A DNA stretch of 36,800 nt, from positions 1 through 36,800 of the forward strand of contig CAMBTP010000027.1 of NCBI GenBank assembly GCA_945870855.1, in the 5' to 3' direction. The position numbers were made by a program, and so were the translations under genes. Numbering within the stretch: position 1 is the first letter of the stretch; every line of letters starts with the position of its first letter. Below, one piece after another: positions 7,751 through 15,218 of the stretch. This DNA comes from Prosthecobacter debontii. Its GTDB lineage: Bacteria; Verrucomicrobiota; Verrucomicrobiia; Verrucomicrobiales; Akkermansiaceae. Under the pieces are notes generated by a model, which saw only the letters and a list, made by a program, of their open reading frames with translations, did no database searches and was not told the origin of the DNA.

Positions 7751-8707
7751 TCAGGCTTTGTGTCGCAGGAACCTCGGGCCGGGTATATCGCCGTCATAGC
7801 CGCGGTGAAATACGGGGCAGGCCGAACCCGAAAGCGGCGGGACGATCCATGACCAGTCCCCCGGAACCTTGCGACCGCAGGCTTTCTCGTTGTCGATATG
7901 CCTCATGAACTGTTCGGAAGCGGTGTGGTGATCCACGATGGAAACGCCGTCTTCGCGAAAGGAATGCAAAACGGCGGCATTGATCTCAATGAGGGCGCGG
8001 TCTTTCCAGAAAGAAGTGTTCGTAGAGGTGTCCAAGCCCATTTTTTTCGCAACGACAGGCAGCTGGTTGTAACGATACGTATCGCCGAGATTCCGTGAGC
8101 CGATTTCCGTGACCATATAGAATCCGCTGAAGGGCGCTGCGGTGTAGCGTAAGCCGTCAGCTTCGAAGGCCATATCGCTCACGGCGGGAAGGGCGTGCCA
8201 TTTCAAGCCAAGCTCCGCGAACCATGGCAGGAAAGGGTGCCTGAGCTCGACCTCAAGGATGGCATCGCTGGGCAGATCGAACAGGCGTGGGGCCTCGCCG
8301 GGAAACTCGATGAGTAACGGCAGTGGATCGAAGGCCGAGAGGCGCGCGGGAGGTTTCCAACCAAGGCTGAGAACCTGTTTGGTAAACTTTACCTGTTCTG
8401 GATCGCCGAGGACAACGCCCCCCGGCAGGGTGTGGCCGGCATAGCGGATCAGCTGGCGGTTATGGATACGGATACCGCCTGCTCGTGGGCATGCGGCAGG
8501 AAATACGGTGATGAGAGGACGGATGCGCCCTGCATTCGTGGAAACTCGGAGATGTTCAACACAGGCATCGAAGACATCGCCAGCCGTGGTCGCGCCACGC
8601 GCATCGCACAGTTCAAGCGAGCGCCACATGAGGCGTCCGATGCATTTGGAATTATTCCGCCACGCGATGCGTGCGGACTCCAATAATGTATTTGTATCTG
8701 GACTCAT
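7751..8707 (-). CDS. nos: Nitric oxide synthase, oxygenase domain only (bacterial NOS)
   Basis: The 318-residue protein matches the NOS oxygenase domain from end to end. The heme-ligand Cys22 is in AWRNNSKCIGR, then come ITVFPAA, RQLIRYAGH, LGWKPPARLSAFDPLPLL, GLKWHALPAV, the substrate-binding Glu201 in FYMVTEIGSRN, WKDRALIEINAAVLHSF, VDHHTASEQF and the pterin/dimer segment WSWIVPPLSGSACPVFH. NOS oxidises arginine to citrulline and NO; bacterial forms lack the reductase half and borrow electrons from flavodoxin-type partners. The N-terminus is very short: only 21 residues precede the Cys, about 40 fewer than in Bacillus, so the zinc-site/N-hook region is absent. ATG at 8707 has a good Shine-Dalgarno. 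Position 176 is Val, as in animal enzymes. No reductase is nearby. Confidence 0.93.
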   Translation of the reverse strand: MSPDTNTLLESARIAWRNNSKCIGRLMWRSLELCDARGATTAGDVFDACVEHLRVSTNAGRIRPLITVFPAACPRAGGIRIHNRQLIRYAGHTLPGGVVLGDPEQVKFTKQVLSLGWKPPARLSAFDPLPLLIEFPGEAPRLFDLPSDAILEVELRHPFLPWFAELGLKWHALPAVSDMAFEADGLRYTAAPFSGFYMVTEIGSRNLGDTYRYNQLPVVAKKMGLDTSTNTSFWKDRALIEINAAVLHSFREDGVSIVDHHTASEQFMRHIDNEKACGRKVPGDWSWIVPPLSGSACPVFHRGYDGDIPGPRFLRHKA

Positions 8708-8709
8708 TG

Positions 8710-8716
8710 CCTCTCC
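8710..8716 (-). promoter_or_regulatory. Shine-Dalgarno of the nos gene
   Basis: On the minus strand GGAGAGG lies just before the ATG at 8707, with GGAG about five bases upstream. It fixes the short N-terminus of the NOS protein and argues against an undetected longer start. Confidence 0.7.
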
Positions 8717-8733
8717 GTCAGGTTTGCATGTGT

Positions 8734-8907
8734 TTAAGGGTAGTGACTCACCTGGTGGGGCTGTTCCGGTTCGCCGGGTGCGACGTGGAGAAGTTTCTCT
8801 TTAAGGAGGTCGGTGTGCAAGTCGCGATGCGTCGCGACGGGCGGGGCAAGCCGGGCTGTCTGGATTGCCGAATGCTGATCACGCGCGGGCCACCCGTAGT
8901 CGATCAA
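8734..8907 (-). CDS. Small ORF or gene remnant between the photolyase-like gene and nos
   Basis: A 57-residue frame begins with TTG at 8907 (first residues after it IDYGWPARDQ) and ends with TAA at 8734. The codons are rich in third-position G or C, unlike random sequence, and the peptide (LAPPVATHRDLHTDLLKEKL in its middle) looks protein-like. I do not recognise the family. The frame remains open upstream into the end of the photolyase-like gene with no better start and has no clear ribosome site, so it may be the tail of a degraded gene rather than a working one. Confidence is low. Confidence 0.3.
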   Translation of the reverse strand: MIDYGWPARDQHSAIQTARLAPPVATHRDLHTDLLKEKLLHVAPGEPEQPHQVSHYP

Positions 8908-8920
8908 GCAAAGGCTGGGG

Positions 8921-10084
8921 TCAGAGATGCGGAAATAAATCGCCCTCCCGCTGCGGGGCGAGCGAGGCGTGGATCTTCGGCAGGGCTTCCTTGAGTTTGA
9001 AAAATCCGGCGGTGGCGTGCGGCCAGAGCAGGCGATCCCATGAGCGGATGAAGATGTGTGTGATGGGAGGGAGAGTCTGGTTTGTTAGAAAATCTCTGGT
9101 GAATCCGACGGTGGGTCGGGAGATGACGATGGAGTCGAGCTTCTCTGCACTGATCCAATCGTTGAGCGCGCTGTGGAAGGATTCTCCAAGCCGTGTGCCA
9201 GAGCGTTCTGTTAGAGTGGAGCTGATGGCTCCGTTGAGAAACTCCGTGACCAAGGATGAGGTCTGATGGGAGGCTGGCAGGTAAGCGGCAGTGGCATGGA
9301 TTTCGCCAAGATCCTCGGGCGACATGGCGAGGTCTTCGGGAAACATCAGGTGGCCAATACGGCCTTGCGGTTTTGGGTTTTGGGGGAGGTGTAATGCTTG
9401 ACGCGTGAAGATTTGATCCAACGGGATGGCTTGAGATTTTTCATCGAGTTGACCAGCTGGATTGAATCGGCCGAGAGTAAATTTTGCAATGTTCTCTGCA
9501 CGAGCGAGGTAGTGTTTTCCGGGCGTGTGCAGACCCGCGACCCAGCGCCATGAAAGCGTGTTTGCGGCGGGATCTCCGTCTAACAAATGACGAAGGAAAA
9601 AATCCGCGCCGAGCTGCCAGGGAAGTTTGAGGGTGAAGACCCAGATCGATGCGAACCACATGCGGGCGTGGTTGTGGAGGTAGCCGGTGTCTAGCAGCTC
9701 GCGCACCCAGTGGTCGAAGCACCCGATGCCTGTTTCACCCGCGATGGCATTCCCGTATGCGGCAGATTTTTCCTGCTCCGCAAGAGTGGCGAGGTAATGG
9801 CTCCACGCCTCGGGACGCATCTCCAGCCAGCCTTTCCAATACGTGCGCCATGCGATTTCCTGGAGAAATTTCTCCGCGGCACTCGGGCTGTGGCGGGCAA
9901 GGACGGCGCGCGTGGCCTCCTCTTCTGTGACAAGCCGAGTGCGGATGTAGGGAGAAAGGCTGGAAACGCCAGTGTGTTTCCCCACGCCGAGATCGAAGTT
10001 ACGATGGCCTGCATATTTTGCAGCAAGAGGGACGAAGGCTTCCAGCCGGGCGAGGGCGACGGAGCGGGTGGGTGGGGAATTCAT
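8921..10084 (-). CDS. Photolyase/cryptochrome-like FAD-binding protein lacking the N-terminal antenna domain
   Basis: The 387-residue protein starts almost directly in the helical FAD-binding domain of the photolyase family: SSLSPYIRTRLVTEEE (phosphate-contact region), FLQEIAWRTYWKGWLE, then the signature TGIGCFDHWVRELLDTGYLH, NHARMWFASIWVF, HLLDGDPAANTLSWRWVAG and FTLGRFNP. The N-terminal Rossmann-like domain that binds the antenna pigment is missing. An extra C-terminal stretch of about 130 residues (from GHLMFPEDLAMSPEDL) follows instead. Photolyases repair UV pyrimidine dimers; antenna-less relatives may repair DNA or act as flavin photoreceptors. ATG at 10084 is chosen because upstream residues do not look like the family and would overlap the divergent S4 gene. 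It is upstream of nos on the same strand. Confidence 0.82.
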   Translation of the reverse strand: MNSPPTRSVALARLEAFVPLAAKYAGHRNFDLGVGKHTGVSSLSPYIRTRLVTEEEATRAVLARHSPSAAEKFLQEIAWRTYWKGWLEMRPEAWSHYLATLAEQEKSAAYGNAIAGETGIGCFDHWVRELLDTGYLHNHARMWFASIWVFTLKLPWQLGADFFLRHLLDGDPAANTLSWRWVAGLHTPGKHYLARAENIAKFTLGRFNPAGQLDEKSQAIPLDQIFTRQALHLPQNPKPQGRIGHLMFPEDLAMSPEDLGEIHATAAYLPASHQTSSLVTEFLNGAISSTLTERSGTRLGESFHSALNDWISAEKLDSIVISRPTVGFTRDFLTNQTLPPITHIFIRSWDRLLWPHATAGFFKLKEALPKIHASLAPQREGDLFPHL

Positions 10085-10162
10085 AGCAACAAGTTCCGCA
10101 CGATCCGATATTCGGCAAGCGCTGTCTTGCGGAGTGCCGATACGGATGGCAGTTTCCGTGAA

Positions 10163-10552
10163 ATGTCCGGTTCGACACGCGCTGATAAATGGCTTTGGGC
10201 TACCCGTTTTTTCAAGACCCGCGTCCTTGCGGCGGATGTTCTCGGCGACGGTAAGGTGAAGCGTAACGGTCATGCCATGAAGCGCGCGTCCTCCGTGCAG
10301 ATCGGCGATGTGCTGGAAATTCCTTTCATCGATGGCCCGGGTTTGCGAGAGATCTTAGTGCGCGGTGTGATCGACAAACGCGTCGGCGCGCCCGAGGCGC
10401 AGGCCTGCTACGAGGACAGGACGAAGCCCGAGGTTTACGAGGCGCTGAAAAACTGGCAGATCGCGAAGGCGGAAGCCGCGAAAGGCCGGCCAACGAAGAA
10501 AGACCGGCGCGCGATCGATCAGATCAAGGAGGAGTGGGAGTGGGGGATTTGA
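10163..10552 (+). CDS. S4-domain RNA-binding protein (HslR/Hsp15-like)
   Basis: The 129-residue protein opens with an S4 RNA-binding domain: RADKWLWATRFFKTR, AADVLGDGKVKRNG and SSVQIGDVLEIPF. A basic C-terminal tail follows (GRPTKKDRRAIDQ). This is the Hsp15/HslR layout, a heat-shock protein that binds stalled 50S subunits carrying peptidyl-tRNA. The ATG at 10163 places the S4 domain at the N-terminus. It is divergent from the photolyase-like gene (starts 78 bp apart), so the two may share a regulatory region. Confidence 0.88.
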   Translation: MSGSTRADKWLWATRFFKTRVLAADVLGDGKVKRNGHAMKRASSVQIGDVLEIPFIDGPGLREILVRGVIDKRVGAPEAQACYEDRTKPEVYEALKNWQIAKAEAAKGRPTKKDRRAIDQIKEEWEWGI

Positions 10553-10595
10553 AACGCGTCCTTGCAGTTACGCGCGGACGGGTTTGCATGGGCGC

Positions 10596-11435
10596 ATGAC
10601 TTTGCCTGCTTCTGTTCGTTTGTCTGAGATCGATCCCTCGTATCCCGTTTTTGAAATCAATCACCCGACATGTGTGGCGCGGGTGGCTCTTCACGGAGCG
10701 CATGTGATGTCGTGGCGGCCTGTAGATGAGGAGGAAGTTTTATATCTCAGTCCGGATGCTGTTTACAAAGAGGGTAAGGCGATACGCGGTGGAATTCCGG
10801 TGTGTTGGCCGTGGTTCCATGCGCACCCAGCGGATGCGGCGCAGCCTTCGCATGGATTGGTCAGGGGGCGGCTCTGGGAATTTCTTGATGCGGCGGAGGA
10901 TGCCGACGGGGTGACGCTGCGATTTGGAATCCACGTCGGAATCTGGAATGCGGAACTCACGGTGAGAGCGGGGGAGGAACTCGAAGTCGTGTTGGAATCG
11001 AAGAATGTCTCCGAGGTGCCCATCGTGGTCTCGGGCGCCCTACACACCTACCTCGGCGTTTCCGATATCTCACAAGTGCGTGTGGTCAACCTAGATGGAT
11101 GCACCTATCTGGATAGCAGCGGGGAACGGCAAAATCGGATTCAGAAAGGGGATGTAATTTTTAATAGAGAGGTGGATCGAATTTACGATAGTTCTAGTAG
11201 TACACTCCTTGTAGATGATCTTTCCGGCAGGACAATCCTGATTGAGAAGTCCGGTAGTCCCTCGACGGTGGTTTGGAATCCGTGGGCAGAGAAAGCAGCG
11301 GCGATCGCGGATCTTCCAGATGAGGGTTGCCTGAAATTCTGCTGCATCGAGGCGGCGATCGCGAACGACAGGGCAGAGATCGTGATGCCTGGCGCATCGC
11401 ATTTGCTGATGACGCGAATCAGCGTCGAGGAATAA
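10596..11435 (+). CDS. D-hexose-6-phosphate mutarotase (YeaD-like aldose 1-epimerase fold)
   Basis: The 279-residue beta-sandwich protein has the YeaD signatures: VALHGAHVMSWRP, GKAIRGGIPVCWPWF, PSHGLVRGRLWEF, and a catalytic-type His in SGALHTYLGVSD with a Glu in CCIEAA. YeaD enzymes interconvert the alpha and beta anomers of glucose-6-phosphate and related sugars and belong near glycolysis; zwf in the same window uses the beta anomer. ATG at 10596 is preferred to an in-frame TTG at 10584. The gene lies 43 bp after the S4 gene on the same strand. Confidence 0.9.
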   Translation: MTLPASVRLSEIDPSYPVFEINHPTCVARVALHGAHVMSWRPVDEEEVLYLSPDAVYKEGKAIRGGIPVCWPWFHAHPADAAQPSHGLVRGRLWEFLDAAEDADGVTLRFGIHVGIWNAELTVRAGEELEVVLESKNVSEVPIVVSGALHTYLGVSDISQVRVVNLDGCTYLDSSGERQNRIQKGDVIFNREVDRIYDSSSSTLLVDDLSGRTILIEKSGSPSTVVWNPWAEKAAAIADLPDEGCLKFCCIEAAIANDRAEIVMPGASHLLMTRISVEE

Positions 11436-11558
11436 ACACTGCTCCTCTGTCCTTTCAGCGGCGCGACTGGTGCAGGCGGGTGATCCACGCGAAGAAGCCG
11501 TTCATATCCGCGATCTTTCCCCTTTTCCCGGGCAGCGCGGGCGGGTTACTCTGCGGCT

Positions 11559-11918
11559 GTGTTCCAAATCGTTTTCAATGAAATCAGCGCGGCGGAGATC
11601 TCTGCTTTAGGGACTTTAGAGCAGCTTGAGCTGCTGGAGGAGTTTCGAGTTACCGAGAAGGATCTGGCGAATACGGGTGGCAAGTTCGGAAAACTCGAAA
11701 GGGACGGGCATGCGATGTATCGCTTCCGCGCGAAGGAATACCGCTTCTACTTCGAGGTGAAGGACGGCTCGGTCATCGTCCACCGCGTGCTCCACAAAGG
11801 CACCTTCTCAGATTTCCTATTCCGCTCGAAAATGCCGCTCGGCGAGGACGAGGCGCTGGCTGGCTCCAAGCATTTCTGGAAGCTCATCGACGAGGGTCGG
11901 AACGCAAGGCGGCTCTGA
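11559..11918 (+). CDS. RelE/ParE-like small protein without a visible antitoxin
   Basis: The 119-residue protein begins with GTG at 11559 (first residues FQIVFNEISA). The core, YRFRAKEYRFYFEVKDG then VIVHRVLHKGTFSDFLFR, resembles the RelE/ParE toxin fold: a strand with basic residues followed by the last strands and an aromatic tail. Annotated relatives are called cytotoxic translational repressors, but activity is not established. No antitoxin-size gene lies on either side on the same strand, so it may be a solitary housekeeping member of the fold. Medium-low confidence in function, high that it is a gene. Confidence 0.6.
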   Translation: MFQIVFNEISAAEISALGTLEQLELLEEFRVTEKDLANTGGKFGKLERDGHAMYRFRAKEYRFYFEVKDGSVIVHRVLHKGTFSDFLFRSKMPLGEDEALAGSKHFWKLIDEGRNARRL

Positions 11919-11925
11919 ATACGGT

Positions 11926-11950
11926 TGGGTCATTTTGCCAAAATGACCCA
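11926..11950. promoter_or_regulatory. 25-bp perfect palindrome (operator or terminator stem)
   Basis: TGGGTCATTTTG (11926-11937), one central base, then CAAAATGACCCA (11939-11950). It begins seven bases after the RelE-like stop and 133 bases before the NahK-like start. There is no T run, so it could be a strong hairpin or a binding site for a dimeric regulator. The rest of 11919-12082 shows no gene. Confidence 0.65.
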
Positions 11951-12082
11951 CGCAGCGTATGTTTGCAAAGTGATGGCAGGAGAGCTCCGTTCGGCGAGTG
12001 AAATGTTTTCTCTTCATCGGATGCTTGTGCATACTCACCTCCACATCACCCAATAACCCACCCTTTTTCAAAAACCCCGCAC

Positions 12083-13120
12083 ATGGCAAGCAACCGCACC
12101 GCACCACCCATTCCGGACATCGCCGCCCGTTTCATCCTGCCCGGGCCTGTTGTCGCTTTTGAGGAAATTCCCACCGGCCTCATCAACACCACTTACGCCA
12201 TAACCTGCCGCAGTGGATCATCGGAAAAGCGCTATATCCTCCAGTCCATCAACTCCACCGTGTTCCCTGAGCCAGAGAAAGTCATGGAAAACATCTTCCA
12301 AGTCACCGGCCACATCGGCGCGCGCGATCCCGGCACGGAGCAACTCCAACTCGTCCCCGCCCAAGGCGGCCACAGCTGGCTGACTCTGCGGGATCAAACC
12401 GTCTGGCGCTGCTACCCCTATCACGAGGGCACCGAATCGTTTATGAAAATCGACTCGCCGGATCTCGCATTCCGAGCCGCCGCCGCTTTCGGGAACTTTC
12501 AGGCAAAGCTCTCCGATCTCGATCCCGCCACCCTCCACGAGACGATCCCCAACTTCCACCACACCCCCACCTACTTCGCGAAACTCCTTGCCGCTGCCGA
12601 GAAAGACCCCGTCAGCCGCGTGGCAAACGCACGCGCGGATCTCGATTTCATCCTCTCGCAGAAACACCTCACGACCCTCCTCGTCGATGCCGGGCTGCCG
12701 CTCCGGATCACCCACAACGACACCAAAATCTCCAATATCCTTTTCCCCACCGATCCCAGCCTCCCGCCCATCGTGATCGATCTCGACACGGTCATGCCGG
12801 GCCTCGCGCTCTTCGATTACGGCGATCTCGTTCGCTCCGCCGCCTCCACCGCGGATGAGAACGAGACTGATCCCGAGAAAATCCGCCAGGATCCGGAGCT
12901 CGCCGCCGCGCTCACCGAGGGCTACCTCTCCACCGCCTCTGCTTTCCTCACGCCCGCGGAAAAAGCCCTGCTGCCGTCCGCCCCCAAGGTGATCGCACTG
13001 GAACTCGCTATCCGTTTTCTCACCGACCACCTGCTCGGCGGCGTCTATTTCCGCTCCGACTACGAAGGCCACAACCTCATGCGCGCCCGCAACCAGCTCA
13101 CCCTGCTGAAATCAATGTGA
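12083..13120 (+). CDS. APH-fold sugar kinase, N-acetylhexosamine 1-kinase (NahK)-like
   Basis: The 345-residue protein has the aminoglycoside-phosphotransferase kinase fold. The N-lobe contains EEIPTGLINTTYAI and KRYILQSINSTVFPEPEKVM, closely resembling NahK-type kinases. The catalytic loop is THNDTKISNILF (HND at 211-213) and the metal-binding motif is IVIDLDTVMPG, about 20 residues later. NahK phosphorylates GlcNAc or GalNAc at C1 in the salvage of host or mucin sugars; the exact sugar here is inferred. It is followed by a large palindromic element and an aldo/keto reductase gene on the same strand. Confidence 0.8.
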   Translation: MASNRTAPPIPDIAARFILPGPVVAFEEIPTGLINTTYAITCRSGSSEKRYILQSINSTVFPEPEKVMENIFQVTGHIGARDPGTEQLQLVPAQGGHSWLTLRDQTVWRCYPYHEGTESFMKIDSPDLAFRAAAAFGNFQAKLSDLDPATLHETIPNFHHTPTYFAKLLAAAEKDPVSRVANARADLDFILSQKHLTTLLVDAGLPLRITHNDTKISNILFPTDPSLPPIVIDLDTVMPGLALFDYGDLVRSAASTADENETDPEKIRQDPELAAALTEGYLSTASAFLTPAEKALLPSAPKVIALELAIRFLTDHLLGGVYFRSDYEGHNLMRARNQLTLLKSM

Positions 13121-13125
13121 GAGCG

Positions 13126-13206
13126 TTCTGGAGAGCCGCGCCTTTGGCCGGCTTCCTGGCGCGTGCGATGCCGGGGGCGGCCGGCCACAGGCACGGCTCT
13201 CCAGAA
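13126..13206. repeat. 81-bp REP-like palindromic element
   Basis: Perfect 13-bp outer arms, TTCTGGAGAGCCG (13126-13138) and CGGCTCTCCAGAA (13194-13206), enclose a second GC-rich inverted pair built on TGGCCGGC and GCCGGCCA. It sits five bases after the kinase stop. It could act as a terminator or be a mobile REP/MITE-like element. No gene is visible in 13121-13291. Confidence 0.75.
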
Positions 13207-13291
13207 GCGATGCCCTGATCTTGCCGATTCCCGCTTGCGGAACCCGCACTACTAGGTGAAAGCTGCTCAGCGAGACATCCCAATCAACATC

Positions 13292-14407
13292 ATGGAAATC
13301 ACCCAAACGGCATATGGAACCTGGAGCGGAGGTCGCTTCATGCACTTCGGCGAGACACTTCCTGAGGATCGCTTCCTCGGCTGCATTAAGACTGCTTACG
13401 AAGCGGGCATCCGTACCTTCGTCACCTCCGATGTTTACGGAAACGGCAAAGCAGATACGCTCCTAGGCCAAGCCCTCGCCGGCATCGACCGTTCCACCTA
13501 CGCCCTCGTCGGGATGATCGGCCACGATTTTTACGATGGTGAGCGCAAGGGCTCCCAAGGCTACCCACGCTTTACCGATCCCGAGCTGCGCGGCCCCGAC
13601 GGATACGACGAGTTTGTGCAACGCGCCACCAAGCTCTCGCTCGAGCGCTGCGGCACCGACCACTTCGATCTGCTGATGCTCCACAACCCCGACGAGCACG
13701 GCTACACCTCAGAAGCCGTTTGGAATGCCATGGTACGCGCCAAGGAAACCGGCCTCACTCGCGAACTCGGAATGGCCCCCGGCCCCGCTAACGGCTTCAC
13801 ACTCGATCTCCTCGCCTTCTTCGAGAAATTCGGAGGCATCATCGACTGGACCATGCTCATCCTCAACCCGCTCGAACCATGGCCCTCGAATCTACTCCTC
13901 CCCGCCTGTGAAAAGCATGGCATCAAAGTGCTCACCCGCGTCGTCGATTACGGCGGCGTCTTTCACGACGACCTCTCGCCCGACCACGTTTTCAAACCCG
14001 GTGATCACCGCACCTACCGCCCGGATGGCTGGGTTGGCCACGGTATGGAAAAGGCGAACCGCATGCGCCCCATCGCCGAGAAATACAACCTCAGCCTGAT
14101 CGAATTCGCCTGCATCTGGAATCTCAGCCAAGCGCCCGTAGAGTGCGTCGTCCCCACCTTCATCCAAGAAGCTGGCGCGAGCGCCCGCCTCATCGAGGAC
14201 AAGATCCGCGAGTTCGGAAAAATGCCCGACGTCCGCCTCGCCCCCGAGGAAGTCGATGCCGTCCGCCAGATCGGTGACAACACCGGCTGCATGACCCTCA
14301 AGGGAGCCAGCCAACGCCACACCACCAGCGAACGCTGCGACGAGTGGCCGATGAAACCCGAACTCCTCGAACTCGCCCAACGCGAAGGCCTTGGAGTCGA
14401 TTGGTGA
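13292..14407 (+). CDS. Aldo/keto reductase family oxidoreductase
   Basis: The 371-residue TIM-barrel protein shows the AKR pattern: AYEAGIRTFVTSDVYGNG (Asp and Tyr of the active site), FDLLMLHNPDEHG (active-site His), RELGMAPGP and the C-terminal cofactor-binding region (IWNLSQAPVECVVPTFIQ). AKRs reduce aldehydes or sugars with NADPH; the substrate is unknown. ATG at 13292 is preferred; a GTG at 13256 is in frame and adds 12 residues. The tail after about residue 310 is longer than in many AKRs and ends in EGLGVDW. The downstream tsaB gene is convergent. Confidence 0.88.
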   Translation: MEITQTAYGTWSGGRFMHFGETLPEDRFLGCIKTAYEAGIRTFVTSDVYGNGKADTLLGQALAGIDRSTYALVGMIGHDFYDGERKGSQGYPRFTDPELRGPDGYDEFVQRATKLSLERCGTDHFDLLMLHNPDEHGYTSEAVWNAMVRAKETGLTRELGMAPGPANGFTLDLLAFFEKFGGIIDWTMLILNPLEPWPSNLLLPACEKHGIKVLTRVVDYGGVFHDDLSPDHVFKPGDHRTYRPDGWVGHGMEKANRMRPIAEKYNLSLIEFACIWNLSQAPVECVVPTFIQEAGASARLIEDKIREFGKMPDVRLAPEEVDAVRQIGDNTGCMTLKGASQRHTTSERCDEWPMKPELLELAQREGLGVDW

Positions 14408-14467
14408 ATTTTTCCGTGAAAACGGCAAACACCCCTGCGTCCATCTGATCCATGAGTGTTCTGAAAC

Positions 14468-15115
14468 TCAGGAGCCGTAAGTAGCTTTTTTTGAAGCGGT
14501 GATGTGCGGCAGGGCTAGGTAGATCGGCTGCGGGATGCGCCCGCGCCAAATCGCACGGTCTTGCGGAGTGGCGTTTTGCCATGCCTGCCACAGCCCGATT
14601 GCCGTGGGCAGCGCGAAAGGGATTTCCCGGTCGCGAAAGCGATCCATCGAGAAAACGGAAACCCCAGCCTCACGCGCTTGCCTAACCGCTGAATCCAGCC
14701 CGATGGCATCCGTCAAAATCGGGCCATCTAACAGCCGCCCCTCTCCAATTTTCGCAAACCAGAACGAACCCCGGCGGGCGTCCCCCACCGCGAGGCATTG
14801 TCCTTCAGCAAGGGCTTCGGGCACGGCGAGAATGGACGGCACGGCCACCGCATCACAACCAGCAACAAGCGCCGCTCCCTGCGCAACGGCGATGCCCACC
14901 CGTGTGCCGCTGTAACTCCCCGGCCCACTACCGACGAGGACGGCATCGAAGGATTTCCCGCCGTGTATTTCCATGATCTCCGCGAGCGGCTCGAAAAGCA
15001 GCGCGTTGTGGCGCCTGTCGCTGACAAAACCCCTCTCCGCGACGATCTCGCCATCCACTGCAAGTGCGATGGAGGCGGCCTCGGTGGAGGTTTCAATGAT
15101 GAGCACGGCGCGCAT
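14468..15115 (-). CDS. tsaB: TsaB, tRNA threonylcarbamoyladenosine biosynthesis protein
   Basis: The 215-residue protein has the ASKHA fold start LIIETSTEAASIAL and the TsaB signature VGSGPGSYSGTRVGIA. TsaB acts with TsaD, TsaE and TsaC in making the t6A base of ANN-decoding tRNAs; it is an inactive paralogue of TsaD that serves as its scaffold. Length is normal, and the C-terminal region carries PQPIYLALPH, as in the family. It is divergent from the LptF/G gene (starts about 103 bp apart) and convergent with the aldo/keto reductase gene. Confidence 0.93.
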   Translation of the reverse strand: MRAVLIIETSTEAASIALAVDGEIVAERGFVSDRRHNALLFEPLAEIMEIHGGKSFDAVLVGSGPGSYSGTRVGIAVAQGAALVAGCDAVAVPSILAVPEALAEGQCLAVGDARRGSFWFAKIGEGRLLDGPILTDAIGLDSAVRQAREAGVSVFSMDRFRDREIPFALPTAIGLWQAWQNATPQDRAIWRGRIPQPIYLALPHITASKKATYGS

Positions 15116-15132
15116 GGCGGGAGGTTACGGGG

Positions 15133-15153
15133 AAATTTCAAATTTCAAATTTC
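15133..15153. repeat. Three tandem AAATTTC heptamers between tsaB and the lptF/G gene
   Basis: AAATTTC occurs at 15133-15139, 15140-15146 and 15147-15153, followed by the degenerate AATTATC. The tract lies in the divergent promoter region and is much more AT-rich than its surroundings. Confidence 0.8.
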
Positions 15154-15218
15154 AATTATCAACAATACGAAAATGATAGCAGGCTTGCAACTTGCCGCCA
15201 TGACCTAGAGTCTCTGAC

